The notes under the pieces are model-generated. The model made no database searches. It was not told the origin of the DNA and saw only the letters and a program-made list of their open reading frames with translations. Shown in pieces: positions 21,001-32,011 of a DNA stretch of 64,000 bases; position 1 is the stretch's first letter; every line of letters begins with the position of its first letter. A program made the translations under genes and the position numbers. The stretch comes from Romanomermis culicivorax (lineage: Eukaryota > Nematoda > Enoplea > Mermithida > Mermithidae): positions 186,001-250,000 of the forward strand of contig CAWUHX010000086.1 of assembly GCA_963922205.1 (NCBI GenBank). The letters are read 5' to 3'.

Positions 21001-23096
21001 GACCCTTGAAACAAGTCTCTGTTGATTTATGATTTCACTTCTGGGCATTTATCTAGCACCTTTGAAACCAAAAGTACAAAAAATCCCAAATTTTACGTTT
21101 CCACAACGAAGAAATGACAAAACATTAGTCTTCAATGTATAAACTTTGTAACCTCCAGAATTTTAGATAGTACCTCAAAAAATTCTCACCTAATGAATGG
21201 GCATGGGTTCTATACGCGAAAGGATGCACAACTGCTTTTCCTTCGTATTTACACGATATGTTGATCGGAAATTCTGAAATAAAAGGAATAAAAAATTGAA
21301 CTTGTACCTATTAATCAGAAAACACAAAATATGAAAGATCTTTATATATGTAAGACCCAATAATAATAGTGAAACACAGTCTGGAAATCCCAGTGATCTG
21401 AACGTCTAGGATAAAGGAAGATATTTTCGATTTTTTATGCTTTCAAAAATCCCAATATTATTCTAACCTTTAGTTTCCGGTGGGATGGATGGATAACCAG
21501 CAACAAATAGATAAATACCGCCCAAATAGGGTGGCTTCTTCGTCGACATTTTCAGTTTGACGCCGGAATAATCATAAACGGACCCTAAATACTGCATAAA
21601 ATTAGAGAGGAAAATCACCGACGAGAAAATTTTTCAAGTTTAATTGAACATCAACTGGTCATGTTAACTTTTTTCGCTTTCAAATCAACATCATTTTTTG
21701 ATATTATTCGGCCGACATATAGCTTGAAAAATGAATATTATTTCAACTCAACATCTATAGAATTCAAATCGGAAGTCAGAAGCAAGAAATAAGACTTAAT
21801 ACTTACCGACAAAAGTAGTCGCGTAATGCACTTGCAAAACGTAATACGAAATTCCTACACTTTTTCCCACAGGAACACCAACTCCACCCGGCAAAGTTAG
21901 CGGCGGTGCGTTTCGCGCCCAAGCGTACAGTATGCTCTGCGATGAATGACAAATACTGTGATGGAGGCAATTCCACGGTTCGCCGGGAGTGTGCCCCGGT
22001 ACGTCGCAACCGTACAGGAGTAAGTGATGGACTCTGTCGGCGTTAGCCGTTGGAACGAATTGCACTGAAAAGTAAAGGTAATGTAAAACAAGGAGCAAAA
22101 AGAGTGATCTCACTCGAAATTTTTCGGGTTCCAGAAGAGTACACTTTTTCGTGTAACATAACATTAATAAAAAGATAAAAATTATAAATGAAAGATTGTA
22201 AACTCACATCTACTTTTTAGAGTGACCTCCATGCTGGGTAATAGCAGATGCTCTGGTCATAAATGTAATTGGGAGAAGTGTCAACTCAGATGATGATGAC
22301 CTCCAAAATTTGTAAATCATATGGCTGAAATAGGCTAGCCATAGAAACCTCATCACTTCGGCCGAATAAAATTGAAAATCCAACTTCGTGGTAGAAAACA
22401 GTCATTTTCAAACAAAAAGTAGTCAAAGAAGTCAATTTTACTGGCGCTGCGCGTTATAAATACATATTTTTATGGTCTTTTAGACAAAAAATAATATATT
22501 TGATCATTTTCCTGACTTTTTACGCGAATAAATCGAAATTTTTTTCTTCAACCCCTAAACCTTTGGGCGAACGATGACCCTCTACTCATAAAAATGTTCG
22601 CCTGACCGCACCCGGATCTACGAGCTCTGCCACATGTATATGATTGCAGCTAAGCCTGATTTCTGAATTGTTGCCAGTTTTCAGCTCAGAATCGATACCA
22701 TTTTTGTCATTTTGCTCGAACTAGTCCAAAACGGTTGATTTCTAACTGATATCTTTGTTTTCTGGCTAGTTGATGTCACTATCTACGAGTCTAACGGTGT
22801 TGTCCAGAATCGAGAAATACAGGTTTTAACTTACCAATATAACCAGGATCTGAAACTTCAACAGCGAAACACAGATATTCTTCATCCTAAAGCATAAAAA
22901 ATGTTTATAATGGTGTAAAATATATAAATTTAAAAAATACCTGTGACGGTTGAACACCTGGCATATTCAGATCGACACTGAAATTTGATCCCGCCGCGAC
23001 GATTGGCCGCTTCCTTGAACAGTGTACAAAATTGATGACCGACAAAATAATTAAAAGGAACAATTTTGAAGACATAATGATAATAATAAATGACAA
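15018..23096 (-). CDS. PAM: Bifunctional peptidylglycine alpha-amidating monooxygenase (PHM + PAL, membrane form)
   Basis: PAM makes C-terminally amidated neuropeptides in the secretory pathway: PHM hydroxylates the peptidyl-glycine alpha carbon (copper, ascorbate) and PAL cleaves it to amide and glyoxylate. Exons: 23096-22941, 22886-22835, 22064-21807, 21584-21468, 21273-21190, 20433-20357, 20298-20195, 20082-19877, about 19136-18838, 18571-18448, 17712-17599, 17268-16964, 16912-16721, 16575-16457, 16398-16341, 16285-16238, 15942-15727, 15697-15594, 15182-15018. Exon 1 encodes a signal peptide (start may be 23075). PHM copper ligands are visible: RVHHLLLYGC, LQVHY, HAH, DEMCNFYMYYY. PAL follows: FHRSDRVWDENSF, FYLPHGIF, HFCKPSGVAV, ADGYCNDR, FTLPHALS, HFQRPH. 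Exon 17 gives one membrane span followed by CCCCRFKKRG; the tail is acidic (ELTEDSEDEDTVYNRS). About 930 residues, close to mammalian PAM. The acceptor of exon 9 is unresolved; every other junction fits. Confidence 0.95.
15215..15298 (-). other. Possible in-frame cassette exon in the PAM cytosolic tail
   Basis: Between PAM exons 18 and 19 a polypyrimidine tract and ACAAG acceptor lead into an open stretch encoding RKRNIPDLDEFLSKSAFKAD and eight more residues, ending at AAA|GTACAT. It is 84 bases (28 codons), starts and ends in phase 0, and would keep exon 19 in frame. Skipping it gives SHKGFQPL, which matches the conserved KGFDRL of vertebrate tails, so the cassette is inferred to be optional at best. 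Confidence 0.4.
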
Positions 23097-23632
23097 TATT
23101 CAACGATTGTCGCAATCGAATGTTCCTGTTCCTGAAACATTATTGAATCAAACTTGGATAAGCTTTTATTATTCATCTGGAGAGAGCCGTTAATTCAAAA
23201 AACAAAACCGTTGAGAACAGACTAGAAAACTTTCTTAAAATACTAAATTAGATCGAATTGAAAATTATTTTAAATATATTGAAAATTTGGTCAGACTGTC
23301 TGTAACGAGCGAAAAATGCTTTCTCATTCAAACGGACAAGAAATGTCGAGAGAATACAATAAGCTCTATAGGAATTTCCAGGAATTCCATTTCTTCCCTG
23401 ATGAATTTCTCATCGCGAATTTCTTCTTAATAACGTAAATCAATAATGATAGTAAAAAAATTCAAAAAGAAGTGGTAAAAAATCAAAAAGGTTCGATGAA
23501 AGGTCATACGAGCCTAGACGCGAATAAATACCGCGCGTCATGACTAGGCAACATATTCCGTATATCGATTTATTTGTTGCAAAAATCTTTTTCAAATAAG
23601 CATGCTGGAAATTTCTTTTTAAATATTTTATG
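23097..23632. other. PAM upstream region
   Basis: Presumed promoter and 5' untranslated region of PAM on the minus strand. AT-rich, without a recognisable exon, repeat end or convincing core promoter motif. Confidence 0.4.
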
Positions 23633-23937
23633 CATACCTGTAAGAAGTCCGACCAGTTGGGGGGGTAAACCGAAAATTTTGGGGTGGGGGACCCGAAATT
23701 TCCAAAATTTTGGCGAGGGGGGTCCAAAAGACCCCAAAAAAAGTCGGAAAAATTTCGAAAATTTTCCCAAAAAGGTCAAAAAAGCCACTTTTTCCTATTT
23801 TTTCCAATTTTTCCTAGTTTGGGGGGTTGGGTATAGGGTTGACCAAGTTGGTGGTGAGGTTTCCAACATTTGGGTATACGTACAGGGTTCGAATATGTTG
23901 GGAGTGGGGGTCTCCCACCCCACCAATTACTGGTATG
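23633..23937. mobile_element. MITE M2, CATACCTG family
   Basis: Left tip CATACCTGTAAGAAGTCCGA, right tip AATTACTGGTATG. Perfect 8-bp target duplication ATTTTATG at 23625-23632 and 23938-23945. G-rich on the plus strand through its body. It lies just upstream of PAM exon 1 and could affect that promoter (inference). Confidence 0.9.
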
Positions 23938-24593
23938 ATTTTATGGTGTTTTCACACGATAATTTTATTTACAAGTATCTGGTCGCAATACCTGAGACTT
24001 GACTCGAGTTAGATTTTAGCTTCTATACATCAGATTCAGCTTAATTTACGTCGAAAGCATACAGGTGCTCGGAACCAGCTAACTCCAGGTTTAACTTTTT
24101 CAATCATTAAAACCGAACTTGGGTTTCAAAAAATGACGATTTTTAATTGCAACTTGAAGTGATGAGCTCGAGTTCAAATCAAGTCCGAGTTTATTTATTC
24201 CATTGAATTGTAAAATCTGAAGTTCGAGTTTCAATGCTCGAGTTAAAACCAAGCTCAAGTTTAACTGATGATATTGGAACCGGCTCCTGAACACAAAAAA
24301 ATTATCCGAGTCCAACTCATCGTTACGGATTATGGAATAATAAACGTAACATAAATCTGTTAAGTTCGTCTAAATTCGAAAGTGACCCAACTTTGAACTT
24401 TCTCTATCCTTTCTACTCTACTCAAAAGATCAGGATTTCACACACGACTACCATATTCGAGGATGGGGCGGACATTAGCTTTGAACGCCATAATTTTGAG
24501 TTCATTGGTGCTTAAATTGAAGCATTCGAAAATTGGATTATAGATGACCTCAGGAGCTTTATTGGTCAGTGTTTTTGCACGGTACAAATTTTT

Positions 24594-24848
24594 TTACCTC
24601 TTGATGTACTTGGCGTGTAAAAACTCAGGGGTGCAAAACGTTTCTGGCATTTTTACACGGTGCAATAAGAGTCGTGCCAAAGAAACACTATTATTGTTTA
24701 TATAATCTACAATGTAGAAAAAACTGAATTTTTCATCAACGTAGGCACCAAAATATTTCATTTCAGTGGCAGCAGCAAGATCATAACTTTCCATTTTTTG
24801 ATAATTGCATTTGAATGGGATATTTTTTTCAAGATGCTGAATGCGCAA
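24594..24848 (-). pseudogene. Fragment resembling the end of a non-LTR reverse transcriptase
   Basis: An 84-codon frame includes MKYFGAYVDEKFSFFYIVDY followed by INNNSVSLARLL. The pattern K-Y-x-G-x-x-x-D-E-K-x-S-F-x-x-x-I-D-Y-I is typical just after the catalytic fingers of LINE-type reverse transcriptases. The YADD-bearing part and everything upstream are missing, so this is at most a remnant. The match is by motif memory only. Confidence 0.45.
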
Positions 24849-24928
24849 TTAGGCGAAAAGAAGATTATATAAGATTTATAACAAAGAACAATTAGGACTG
24901 GCCAAGGTGAATCATTGCGATTCTGTGG

Positions 24929-25210
24929 CATACCTGTAAGAGGTCCGACCAGTTAGGGGGGGGTGGAGGTCCAGAAATTTCCAAAATTTTAGGGAGGGGA
25001 TCAAAAAGACCCAAAAAAGTCGAGAACATTTCGAAAATTTTCCAAAAAAAGGCCAAAAGCCACTTTTTTCCTAATTTTTTCCTAGTTTGGGGGGGGGGTT
25101 GGGTATAGGGTTGACCAAGTTGGGGGTGGGTATCCCAAAATTTGGGTATAGGTTTCGACCAAGTTGGGGGTGGGGGTTCCCCCAATCCCTCCCCCCAAAT
25201 TACAGGTATG
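24929..25210. mobile_element. MITE M3, CATACCTG family
   Basis: Left tip CATACCTGTAAGAGGTCCGA, right tip AAATTACAGGTATG. Perfect 8-bp duplication TTCTGTGG at 24921-24928 and 25211-25218. The best-preserved copy; a good reference for the family. No coding capacity. Confidence 0.93.
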
Positions 25211-25218
25211 TTCTGTGG

Positions 25219-26189
25219 TCATTAGCGTTATCAAAATCGTTCAAGTTAAGCTAATACAAACGAATAACTCAATCTATGACATGTGGATGGAAGTATTTGC
25301 TTCCCGACATCTTTGTCATAAGCATTTATGAAACAGACTGCAAATTCCATTATTTCTTTCAAATAAAGCTTGATTCTACATGCTAACAATTTTATTCAAT
25401 TGATCTCATTTCATTTTCATTTGATGGTTGACGCATATAGTGAAATGAATTATCCCCGGCTCCGACCCCGGCCGAGGCAAAAAAGCCTGCCCCGTCCGTT
25501 CCCTACAAAACGATATCTTTCAGTTTTTAGTTACGGACATATCGATTTTCGGGTGAGTTAAGAAAGTCGGTCTCTATGCATCCGGATTCACTTACATAAT
25601 TTATATGCAAAAATAGCATTTTTCGGCCTTTCGGAAAATTTTCGAAGTTTTTGGCGTTTCTTCAATTTTTCTGGGGAACCTCAGGATTTGGAAATAATGG
25701 GTACCCTGCCGCTGTTTTTCTTAGCCGACGTTTTTGCCAAATGGGAAAAAGGGTTTTCCCTTTCCCCTTGAGGAAAGGGGAAAGGGTCTTCCAAGTTTTT
25801 TTCCTAATTTCAAGTCGTTTTTCGCTTAAAAATGCTTATGGACGCTTTACTCAAGTGTTTGGAATTTTTTTACAAGTCGGTTCCCTTCCAAATTATGGTC
25901 CAAACTGGCATTTTTGGACTCCTCAAAATGTCAGCCATCCAGATCAGTTCGAAAATCCAGGCGCTGATGGCATTCAGGAACTCATTTGCCTAAAATCTGC
26001 ACGCATCTCACATAGTCCTTGTCACTACAGAAGAATCCTACCTACTTCAAGAATCGAACCTGGTCCACCAGCCTATGGACTTAATGCGTTTATCACTACA
26101 CAATTTCACCAGAAAGTATAAACACTATATTCCTTTAAGACCATTGATGCTATTTTAACTAACAACTTCATTTAGAAGAGCCTCAACAG
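25219..26189. other. No convincing gene; repeat-like
   Basis: A 157-codon frame at 25651-26121 has no family resemblance. Its start overlaps MITE-like text (GGGAAAAAGGGTTTTCCC and a complementary AGGAAAGGGGAAAGGG), so I do not call it a gene. Confidence 0.4.
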
Positions 26190-26362
26190 CGTTGCGCCCT
26201 TCGGGCGGGGTTGGGGAGACCCCCCCCCCTAACATGGCTAACCATATACCCAACCCCCCAGACTTGAAAAAAATTGGCAAAAAAATGCCTTTTTTGGAAA
26301 AGTTTCGACTTTTTTTTATCCCCCCCCCCCCCAACTGGTCGGACCTCTTATATACAGGTACG
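26190..26362. mobile_element. MITE M7, CATACCTG family, left end lost
   Basis: The body (GGTTGGGGAGACCC, then ACCATATACCCAACCCCCC, then AACTGGTCGGACCTCTTA) and the right tip TATACAGGTACG match the family, but the CATACCTG left tip is absent. To its right the DNA continues as repeat E, so the insertion went into an E copy whose left half was then deleted. Confidence 0.65.
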
Positions 26363-26520
26363 ATAACGCGTAAAATGCATCTCCGGACAGGAAACTCTAT
26401 AACCCAATCAAAAGAACCATCAAAAAAATTTTTCCTCCAAGTGATGCTTAAGCACAAAAAAAATTGCCTGAATTTCATGAAAAATTCCTCAAAATGGTCC
26501 ACTGAGGGAAAAAACTGTGA
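26363..26520. repeat. Dispersed repeat E, copy 2
   Basis: Begins ATAACGCGTAAAATGCATCT and ends GAGGGAAAAAACTGTGAAC. Nearly collinear with 11355-11493 apart from a short insertion (TCTATAACCCAATCAAAAGA). Confidence 0.6.
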
Positions 26521-27608
26521 ACACATCCCAAAATTTGCTACGAGAAAAACTGGGCTAAAACACTATTTTTTTCTACGAACTTTTTTCCACAAATGTGGGA
26601 AGAGGTCAATTTTTTTCCACATGTGGAAAATTTTTTGACAAATTTTATTTCCATATGTGAAAATTTTTTCCACGTGTGGAAAAAGTTTTCATCTTAAATC
26701 CTCGTTTTTCCGCTTGAAAATGCTCATAAACGCTTTATTTAAGTGTTTTTGAGCTTTTCAAAGCATTTTTATAATCATTCTGAACATATATCTCAAAAGT
26801 TAGATTTAAATTTTGTGTTCATGAATCGTAATTTCTAGAAATTTATCATATACAGAAAATTGTAAAACCACTAAGTTAATTTGTTCGTAACCTTTCATAA
26901 ATTTGGCCAAAAAGCTATGAGTCAAAAGCGCAGAAATTTTCCAAAAATACTTCCATGAAGCTTTTGAATTGAATTTACATTAAGAAAGGAACAAACGCTT
27001 CAAAAAGTTTAGATCGTGTCTCAAAAAATGTATGAATGAAAAAATGCGGATCGAAGAAAAAAAATGCGGATTAAACATGAAATAATACGTTCCAGACGAT
27101 GAAAACTATTAAAGATTAAATGGTAAGTAAAGGTAGGCATGCTAAAGGCACGCCTGAGCTTGGTAATAAATAATAATGATTATTAAAGTTATAGGGCGCG
27201 AGCGAAGCACCCAACGTTTTTTTTGCGCACGGACATTTGTGCCAATTGGCACAAGAGGCTAAAAAAATTTGTGCCAATGGCACAAAATTTTTTTTCCTGC
27301 TAGGAACATACTGAAAACTGCGGAAAAGTTTTAGGCTAAAATTTTGATAAAAAGTTAACTTTTAACGCATTTATTTTTTGTAAAAACCGTTCCCAACCTA
27401 TTTTTTAGCTAGCCATGTCAGTGAGATAAGAAAAAACTGTAAGTAGTTCACGACGACTCGAAAAGAAATGGAATGCTGAGAAAATTTAAATAACTCTTTC
27501 AGGAAGTTCAAATTTGATTCAATTTTCGACTAACGGACCTAAGAACAAGTAAAGACTAGTGAAAATAAAGTCGAAAATTGTGTAAATTCTTGCTCCGGGC
27601 AATGTACC

Positions 27609-28603
27609 CACTGTTTTTTTTCCGCATTAGCACTATAATGTGGAAAAAATTTTTGAGGTCTTTCCACAAATGTGGAAGAAAAATTTGGGGTTTTCATATT
27701 GAAAAGATGCAGTTTGGTGCATTTTGGGAGGTCCAAATCTCAAAATTTTCCGGCGCTTCGGGCCGGTTGTAACTTTAATAATCATCATTATTTATTCAGT
27801 AGCTCAGGTGCGGCTTTTATCATGTCTACCATCATTTATCACTTAATCTATAATGGTTTTCATCATCTTGAACGTATTATCTCATGTTTTAATTGGTAAT
27901 CTTCATGATATTTAAAGGAAGGTTCGCATTTTTTCCTTTTGAGAAAGATTAATACGTCAAGTCTCTATGCTTTTTGATGCGATTATTTTTTTGCTAACGC
28001 AAAATCAATTCAAAAGCTTCATGGAAATATCTTTCGGAAATTTATACTCTTCTCATTCATATATTTTCGACCAAGTTCATGAGAGTTTACAAATAAATTA
28101 CAGAATTTAAAATTTTTCAAGTAAAATTCTAGAAATTACGACTATTGAACACAAAATTGGAATCAATTCTTGAAATAAATGTTCGGAAAATTGATTTTCC
28201 AGCGTCCCAGAATGTCAATATACCCAAAAAAAATTTCCGGCGCTCAGCGCCGGAAAGATTACCATCTTTTTAGGGCTTTCACTTGTCATCATAGAGCACT
28301 TGACCATCGATTTCTTATGTAATTCAAAGTCAATTATGCTCTTGGATAGTTTACCAGAAAATTTGTTCCACAATGCTAGTAGGCTTTAAAGTCGAGCATT
28401 TCAATTTTTTTCAATTTTAATGAATTAACCTCTAAAAACACCGGAAGGCTTGAAAAAGCTCAAAAACAGTGCGATAAAGCGTCTGTGAGTATTTTTAAGC
28501 GAAAAAACGAGGATTTTAAGACGAAATAAATTTTTTCCACATGTGGAAAAAAATTTGACCCCTTTCCACATTTGTGGAAAGAAGTTCGTGGAAAAAAACA
28601 GCG
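27609..28603 (+). mobile_element. hAT-like MITE C2, inner layer of the nest
   Basis: Starts CACTGTTTTTTTTCCGCATT, ends GGAAAAAAACAGCG. Perfect 8-bp duplication AATGTACC at 27601-27608 and 28604-28611. Two hairpins: CCGGCGC TTC GGGCCGG (27750-27766) and CCGGCGC TCA GCGCCGG (28237-28253). CCACA/TGTGG words are iterated near both ends. Confidence 0.9.
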
Positions 28604-28613
28604 AATGTACCAC

Positions 28614-28837
28614 CATACCTGTAAGACCTCTGACCAGTTGGGGGGGGAGGTAAATCCGAAATTTTAGGGGGAGGGGTAGAAAAAAGTCGAAATTTTTCTC
28701 CAAAAAGGCCAAAAAACATACACTTTTTTGCAAATTTTTTTAATTTCTTCCAAACTGGGGGGGGGGGGGGGTTGGGGGAGGTTGGATGATTTTCGGTACA
28801 GGGCCCCCAACCCCCCCCCCCCCCAAGTACAGGTATG
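28614..28837. mobile_element. MITE M4, CATACCTG family, with very long G and C runs
   Basis: Left tip CATACCTGTAAGACC, right tip AAGTACAGGTATG. Perfect 8-bp duplication TGTACCAC at 28606-28613 and 28838-28845. The left copy overlaps the C2 target duplication, so M4 arrived after C2. It contains a G run of more than 15 bases near 28758 and a C run near 28810, good candidates for quadruplex structure. Confidence 0.92.
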
Positions 28838-29403
28838 TGTACCACCACCAACAATATCGCATTTTCTATTTGAATGAGTCAAGGACAAAAAGTAAGAATT
28901 TCAGTTTTATAAATCCGAATGTGACTGAAATTCAGAATTTATTTCGACTCATCATTCATTGACAACCTATAAACTTTGCTGCAACGATGTCGATACACTG
29001 TCCGAAGAGAACCCATTCGCGTTCGGGACAAATACGAGTAGATAAAATTATATTCATTGACTCGGCGCGAAGCGCCGAAAATTTGTTTGAATTTTCGGCC
29101 TCTAAATCGTCTAGAAATCAAGGAAATTTAATGTTTGAACAGCCAAAAATTTTGTGCCAATTGGCACAAACGCTTTTTTGTGCCAAAAAAAACATGTTTT
29201 GGCATTGGCACAAAAAAAACACTGGAAGCGCCGGAAAATTTTGAGATTTTGACCTCCTAAAATGCACCAACCAAAATGCATCTCTTCAATATGAAAACCC
29301 CAAATTTTTCGTCCACATTTGTGGAAAGACCTCAAAAACTTTTTCCGCACTCCAGATTTTTTTCCTACAAGTGCAAATGTGGGGAAAAAATAGTGGGCTG
29401 AAA

Positions 29404-32011
29404 AATATGAATTTTCGGGTATGTTTATACAGTACACATCGACGAATTCAATAAAAAATTTTAAAAGTAATAACTTGCACAGAAACCAACATTAAAGACA
29501 ATATGATGGATGACAATTTACCCCCGAACACTTTGTCAAGAAATTTTTTCAACTACCATACATAGTCATGATTGAGGCAATAAAAAATTTTTGATTGATT
29601 GTTAGGGGTACACATGTACGGTGAATGAACATACCAGACACCCCGTTCGCTTCATCCGCATTTGATGAAAATCTTCTTTCTTGCTTGAAGAAAGATGTCG
29701 TAAACTTTTGCCATATTCATTCCACCCTCTCAAAATGCTCTCCTATATACCATCATCATCATATGCCGAAATATGCCATAAAGTTCAATAATACCCAATT
29801 TATAATGTTGTCGCCGAAAAAATCATCGCTCGTTCCCTCGGGTCGTAAAAATTTCTCGTTCTCTGAAAAAATAATCTCCTTTTCCTTTAATCCATTAAAA
29901 ATTTTCGAGATATCCAAAAATTTATTATTATGTTTCACTTTTTATTCCGAAGCAAAAGGAATAAAATTCTTCTTAGAATTTCCTCTCCTGAAAATGTTTT
30001 TGTGCATTTCTGTTTGCTGTCATTTTACTTTTTTTGCGTTTCGCTTTTTGTACTTTTTAATGACCGAGTGCGTTATTTAGTGCATGATAAATTTTTAGTG
30101 TACATAGGCATTTTGTCCGAAAAGCTTAAATTTTAATTGATAGTGGTAAAATGTGACCGGTTTCGGGATTATATCGGTTTTTTTCGATATCGCATCAATT
30201 ACTTTTTTATCATTTTTCGTTATTACTGTAAAAGAGTTCTTCAATGTACGTTGCGACACGATTTTGTAACGCGCTTTCCTACTGAGATTTCTTTTGCACA
30301 GGAAGTCGTTGAATATTTTTGATACAAATTAATTTTACTATTCTGTTCATCTTGCATGTATTAGTATTCGAAGACGAATTAAGTAAGATTTTCAACATTT
30401 GATGACATCTTTCTAGAGATCTTTGTGAACTGTATAGCACAAAAATTCCGTTCTCAAATTTATTATTTACAATTAGGGTCAGGAAAACGGATAGCTGAAC
30501 GTTAGACTAAGATCTACAGTATGCAGCCTGAAAAAATAGAATTCCGGTTACTGAGCTATATAATAGTAGTAAATTCTCTATGGAATATTGAATTTCAGTT
30601 GTAAGAAAGTTTACAGTAAAACACTTGCCGACTTCAAACTTTCTGATCCCGTTTATCTGGCGCAAAAATCTGAATCATTTTAGTAAATCGCGCAGAATAC
30701 TGAGGTACAGTAATGAGATCGTTTCAGATTCTGTTCGATCACCGCTGAAAAATGGTCAGAGATTGTGTTTTTACGTTTTTTTTCACCTGATATTTTAGTA
30801 GCTTAGAGAAAACAATGAAATCTGATGGATAATTTTCGAGTGCATTTTTAATTGGTTCAATACAATTTTTAAAAAAGTCTCTGTTGTAGAAGTCTGTGAA
30901 TTCCAAATCCAATTATTCCCGAAAGTACATTGCGGATATATTCATTTTTCAACATAATGGCACGGATATCAAGTAGTGCAAATTCTTTTTCATCCATTTT
31001 TGTGCCTATTCCAGGTTTATCACACTAAAAATATTTTTCACACTAATTAATGACTCACGCATTTCTATAAATTACATGTTTACGTAATTAGAATTTTTTG
31101 TTGAAACTCCCCGGGCTATATTTTATGCTCGAACTTTTTCATCGTTTTTTTGGAAAAATATTTTAGTTTTTTGTTGCTTGCTTTCTCCAACACTTATAAT
31201 TATTTCTAATTAATTAAAGTCAAATTATAAAATTGTTTTTTCCATAACGTCCATTATACGAATTCGACGAATGATAAACACGTTTCAAGGTCGTAGTTTA
31301 TAGCACATATTGTGTTGTTGGATGGAGAAAAAAATTTCAACTAACAAAAATGGCTTCTGGCTAAATTAAACACTAAATCCGGACCTATCAATTCGATATT
31401 TCATAACAATATAATAATTAATAATGCGCGATTCGGTTTACTGTAGGGGAAGCACACTACCTACCATATAAAAAGCTTTTAATTTAGGAAATGCGCCTGC
31501 GCATCACGCGTGTACTGTATACAGTATACAATTACGGTTGCATATAACCAAAGAGGAAAACTTTTTAATATATTCCGGATTTGAAATATAATTATTTTTG
31601 TGATGAAGCAACAGGCCGTGTATTATTCTCGGTAAATTTATTCATGAAATTCGTCATCATCATCATCATCTATAAATCAGGGGTGCATGCCATCCAATAT
31701 AATTTATAATTACAATAGGATGCAACCAGATATAAATGTATGGGATGTGGACAGGTACATTATAATATACATGTTGTGCCGTATATGTATGTGATGTTGT
31801 TCATTTCATATCAGCTTCATGTGCATTGGCACAATTTTTTTTAGTAGTCCAGCCGGTTGTTGCGTCGTAGTCGTTAAGTTTGATGGGACCTGTAAAATGA
31901 GATATATATGCTTTTAATCCTGTTCCGTATGCGTACATCGGCGTGTCGGGGTACGACCTTTCCCACTGTTGACCATTTTTTTCGATGAGAGCAGACTTTC
32001 TTCGGTTGGGA
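29404..32011. other. AT-rich spacer, no gene recognised
   Basis: Open frames such as 29625-30080 (151 codons) are Phe- and Lys-rich in step with base composition and match nothing I know. A (CAT)n run lies near 31660. The 31801-32011 part contains a short open frame noted under rejected items. Confidence 0.45.

Larger units (their letters stand above)
27212..29224 (+). mobile_element. hAT-like MITE A3, middle layer of the nest
   Basis: Left tip CAACGTTTTTTTTGCGCACG, right tip GGCACAAAAAAAACACTG. Flanks GAAGCACC (27204-27211) and GAAGCGCC (29225-29232) match at 7 of 8 and lie inside the hairpin of element D. It contains the palindrome TTGTGCCAATTGGCACAA (27237-27254) and a perfect hairpin TCGGCGC GAA GCGCCGA at 29062-29078. 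C2 and M4 are inserted in its middle; copy A4 shows the unoccupied sequence (TTGTACCATTACCAGCAATA). Confidence 0.85.
26561..29395 (-). mobile_element. hAT-like MITE D (C family, reversed), outermost layer of a nest
   Basis: Left tip CACTATTTTTTTCTACG and right tip GGGGAAAAAATAGTG are inverted repeats. Flanks GGCTAAAA (26553-26560) and GGCTGAAA (29396-29403) match at 7 of 8. Its interior is the reverse complement of the C family (for example 27140-27170). Element A3 is inserted at its GC hairpin, splitting it. Without guests it is about 0.8 kb. Confidence 0.8.

Noticed and set aside
25651-26121. 157-codon open frame
   Set aside because: Begins in MITE-like repetitive text and has no domain; likely chance.
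29625-30080. 151-codon open frame
   Set aside because: Phe/Lys/Ser-rich in line with AT composition, no recognisable domain, no neighbouring exons.
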